In this document: positions 32,677 to 33,025 of the stretch, piece after piece
Position numbering within the stretch: the first letter of the stretch is position 1
Layout of the letters: each line of letters starts with the position of its first letter
Origin: Synechococcus elongatus PCC 11801
GTDB taxonomy: Bacteria; Cyanobacteriota; Cyanobacteriia; Synechococcales; Synechococcaceae
Assembly: GCF_003846445.2 (NCBI RefSeq)
Contig: NZ_CP143528.1
Coordinates: forward strand, 1 to 33,025
Direction of reading: 5' to 3'
Length of the DNA stretch: 33,025 nucleotides
The notes under the pieces: model-generated
Database searches by the model: none
Told to the model about the DNA's origin: nothing
Seen by the model: the letters and a program-made list of their open reading frames with translations, nothing else
Made by a program: the position numbers and the translations under genes

Positions 32677-33025
32677 ATGCAACACCGTATATTCCAAGTC
32701 CAATCCCCGATCCATCCTGAACTGGCCAACATTCTTCGAACAATTCAAACAGCATCTCGCGATCTGAATATTGATCTTTTTTTGATTGGTGCAACTGCTC
32801 GTGATCTTTGGTTGGTTTACATCTTTGGCCTATCCAGATCTCGCTTAACTCGTGATGTTGACTTTGCAGTCGCTCTACCAACGTGGGAAAGTTTCTTTGA
32901 GTTAAAGAATTCTCTTATCTCTAACTATGGATTTACTGCAGACTCTAACCCTCGACGTCACCATCGCTTATCGCTACAAGCTCAGATTTATAACACTATT
33001 GATATAATCCCCTTCGGAGAATTAC
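32677..33025 (+). CDS. abiEii: AbiEii-type nucleotidyltransferase toxin, N-terminal part (continues at 1..536)
   Basis: The first 116 codons of the 294-residue toxin, from ATG 32677. The nucleotidyltransferase core is visible: LIGATARDLW (36-45), where the G-A-T stands for the usual GGT, and LTRDVDFAV (57-65) with metal-binding Asp60 and Asp62, followed by IDIIPFGEL at the cut. The chain continues in frame at base 1. Pairing with AbiEi supports the assignment. Confidence 0.85.
   Translation, partial: MQHRIFQVQSPIHPELANILRTIQTASRDLNIDLFLIGATARDLWLVYIFGLSRSRLTRDVDFAVALPTWESFFELKNSLISNYGFTADSNPRRHHRLSLQAQIYNTIDIIPFGEL

Overview
The window reads as one complete circular plasmid of 33,025 bp from a cyanobacterium. 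The palindrome GCGATCGC (HIP1) and its core recur through most of the core genes, which is typical of Synechococcus elongatus-like and related cyanobacteria. The last codons of the window run without a break, in frame, into the first codons, restoring a 294-residue AbiEii-type nucleotidyltransferase across the cut. No tRNA, rRNA or CRISPR array was seen.

Layout. (1) 31.5-33.0 kb and 1-2.1 kb: a type IV toxin-antitoxin pair (AbiEi/AbiEii) facing a two-gene Thoeris system of the TIR plus membrane-macro-domain kind (type II). (2) 2.2-7.2 kb: an unusual DEDD-exonuclease/P-loop ATPase fusion, then ParA, ParB and a tyrosine recombinase for partition and multimer resolution. (3) 7.4-9.8 kb: a minus-strand group of four plasmid genes including an ArdC-like antirestriction protein. 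(4) 9.8-12.0 kb: about 2.2 kb with no credible gene, holding an almost thymine-free stretch, a pyrimidine-only run and degenerate long repeats. (5) 12.0-18.4 kb: an island with an HNH nuclease, a radical SAM enzyme, a small DUF6375-like protein and a 1331-residue nuclease/NTPase protein. Two decayed copies of an RNase II-like (RNB) gene fragment flank it. (6) 18.5-22.5 kb: an AlbA_2 protein and the CyRepA1-type replication protein. (7) 23.1-24.8 kb: small accessory genes. (8) 24.8-29.7 kb: five minus-strand genes, each overlapping the next by 1-4 bases, which together look like an uncharacterised envelope-spanning ATPase machine. (9) 28.9-30.5 kb: 33 exact copies of the heptamer GGGAACG/CGTTCCC, running from the first gene of that operon through its upstream region. 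(10) 30.5-31.3 kb: a small protein and a secreted thermonuclease.

How it fits together. CyRepA1 copies the plasmid, ParAB and the recombinase keep it, AbiE may add post-segregational killing, and ArdC protects it on entry. Thoeris, the radical-SAM/nuclease-NTPase cassette and perhaps the exonuclease-ATPase are candidate phage defences. The strongest candidates for something undescribed are the T-free stretch with its neighbouring repeats, the heptamer array with the five-gene membrane operon, and the radical-SAM/DUF6375/nuclease-NTPase cassette.
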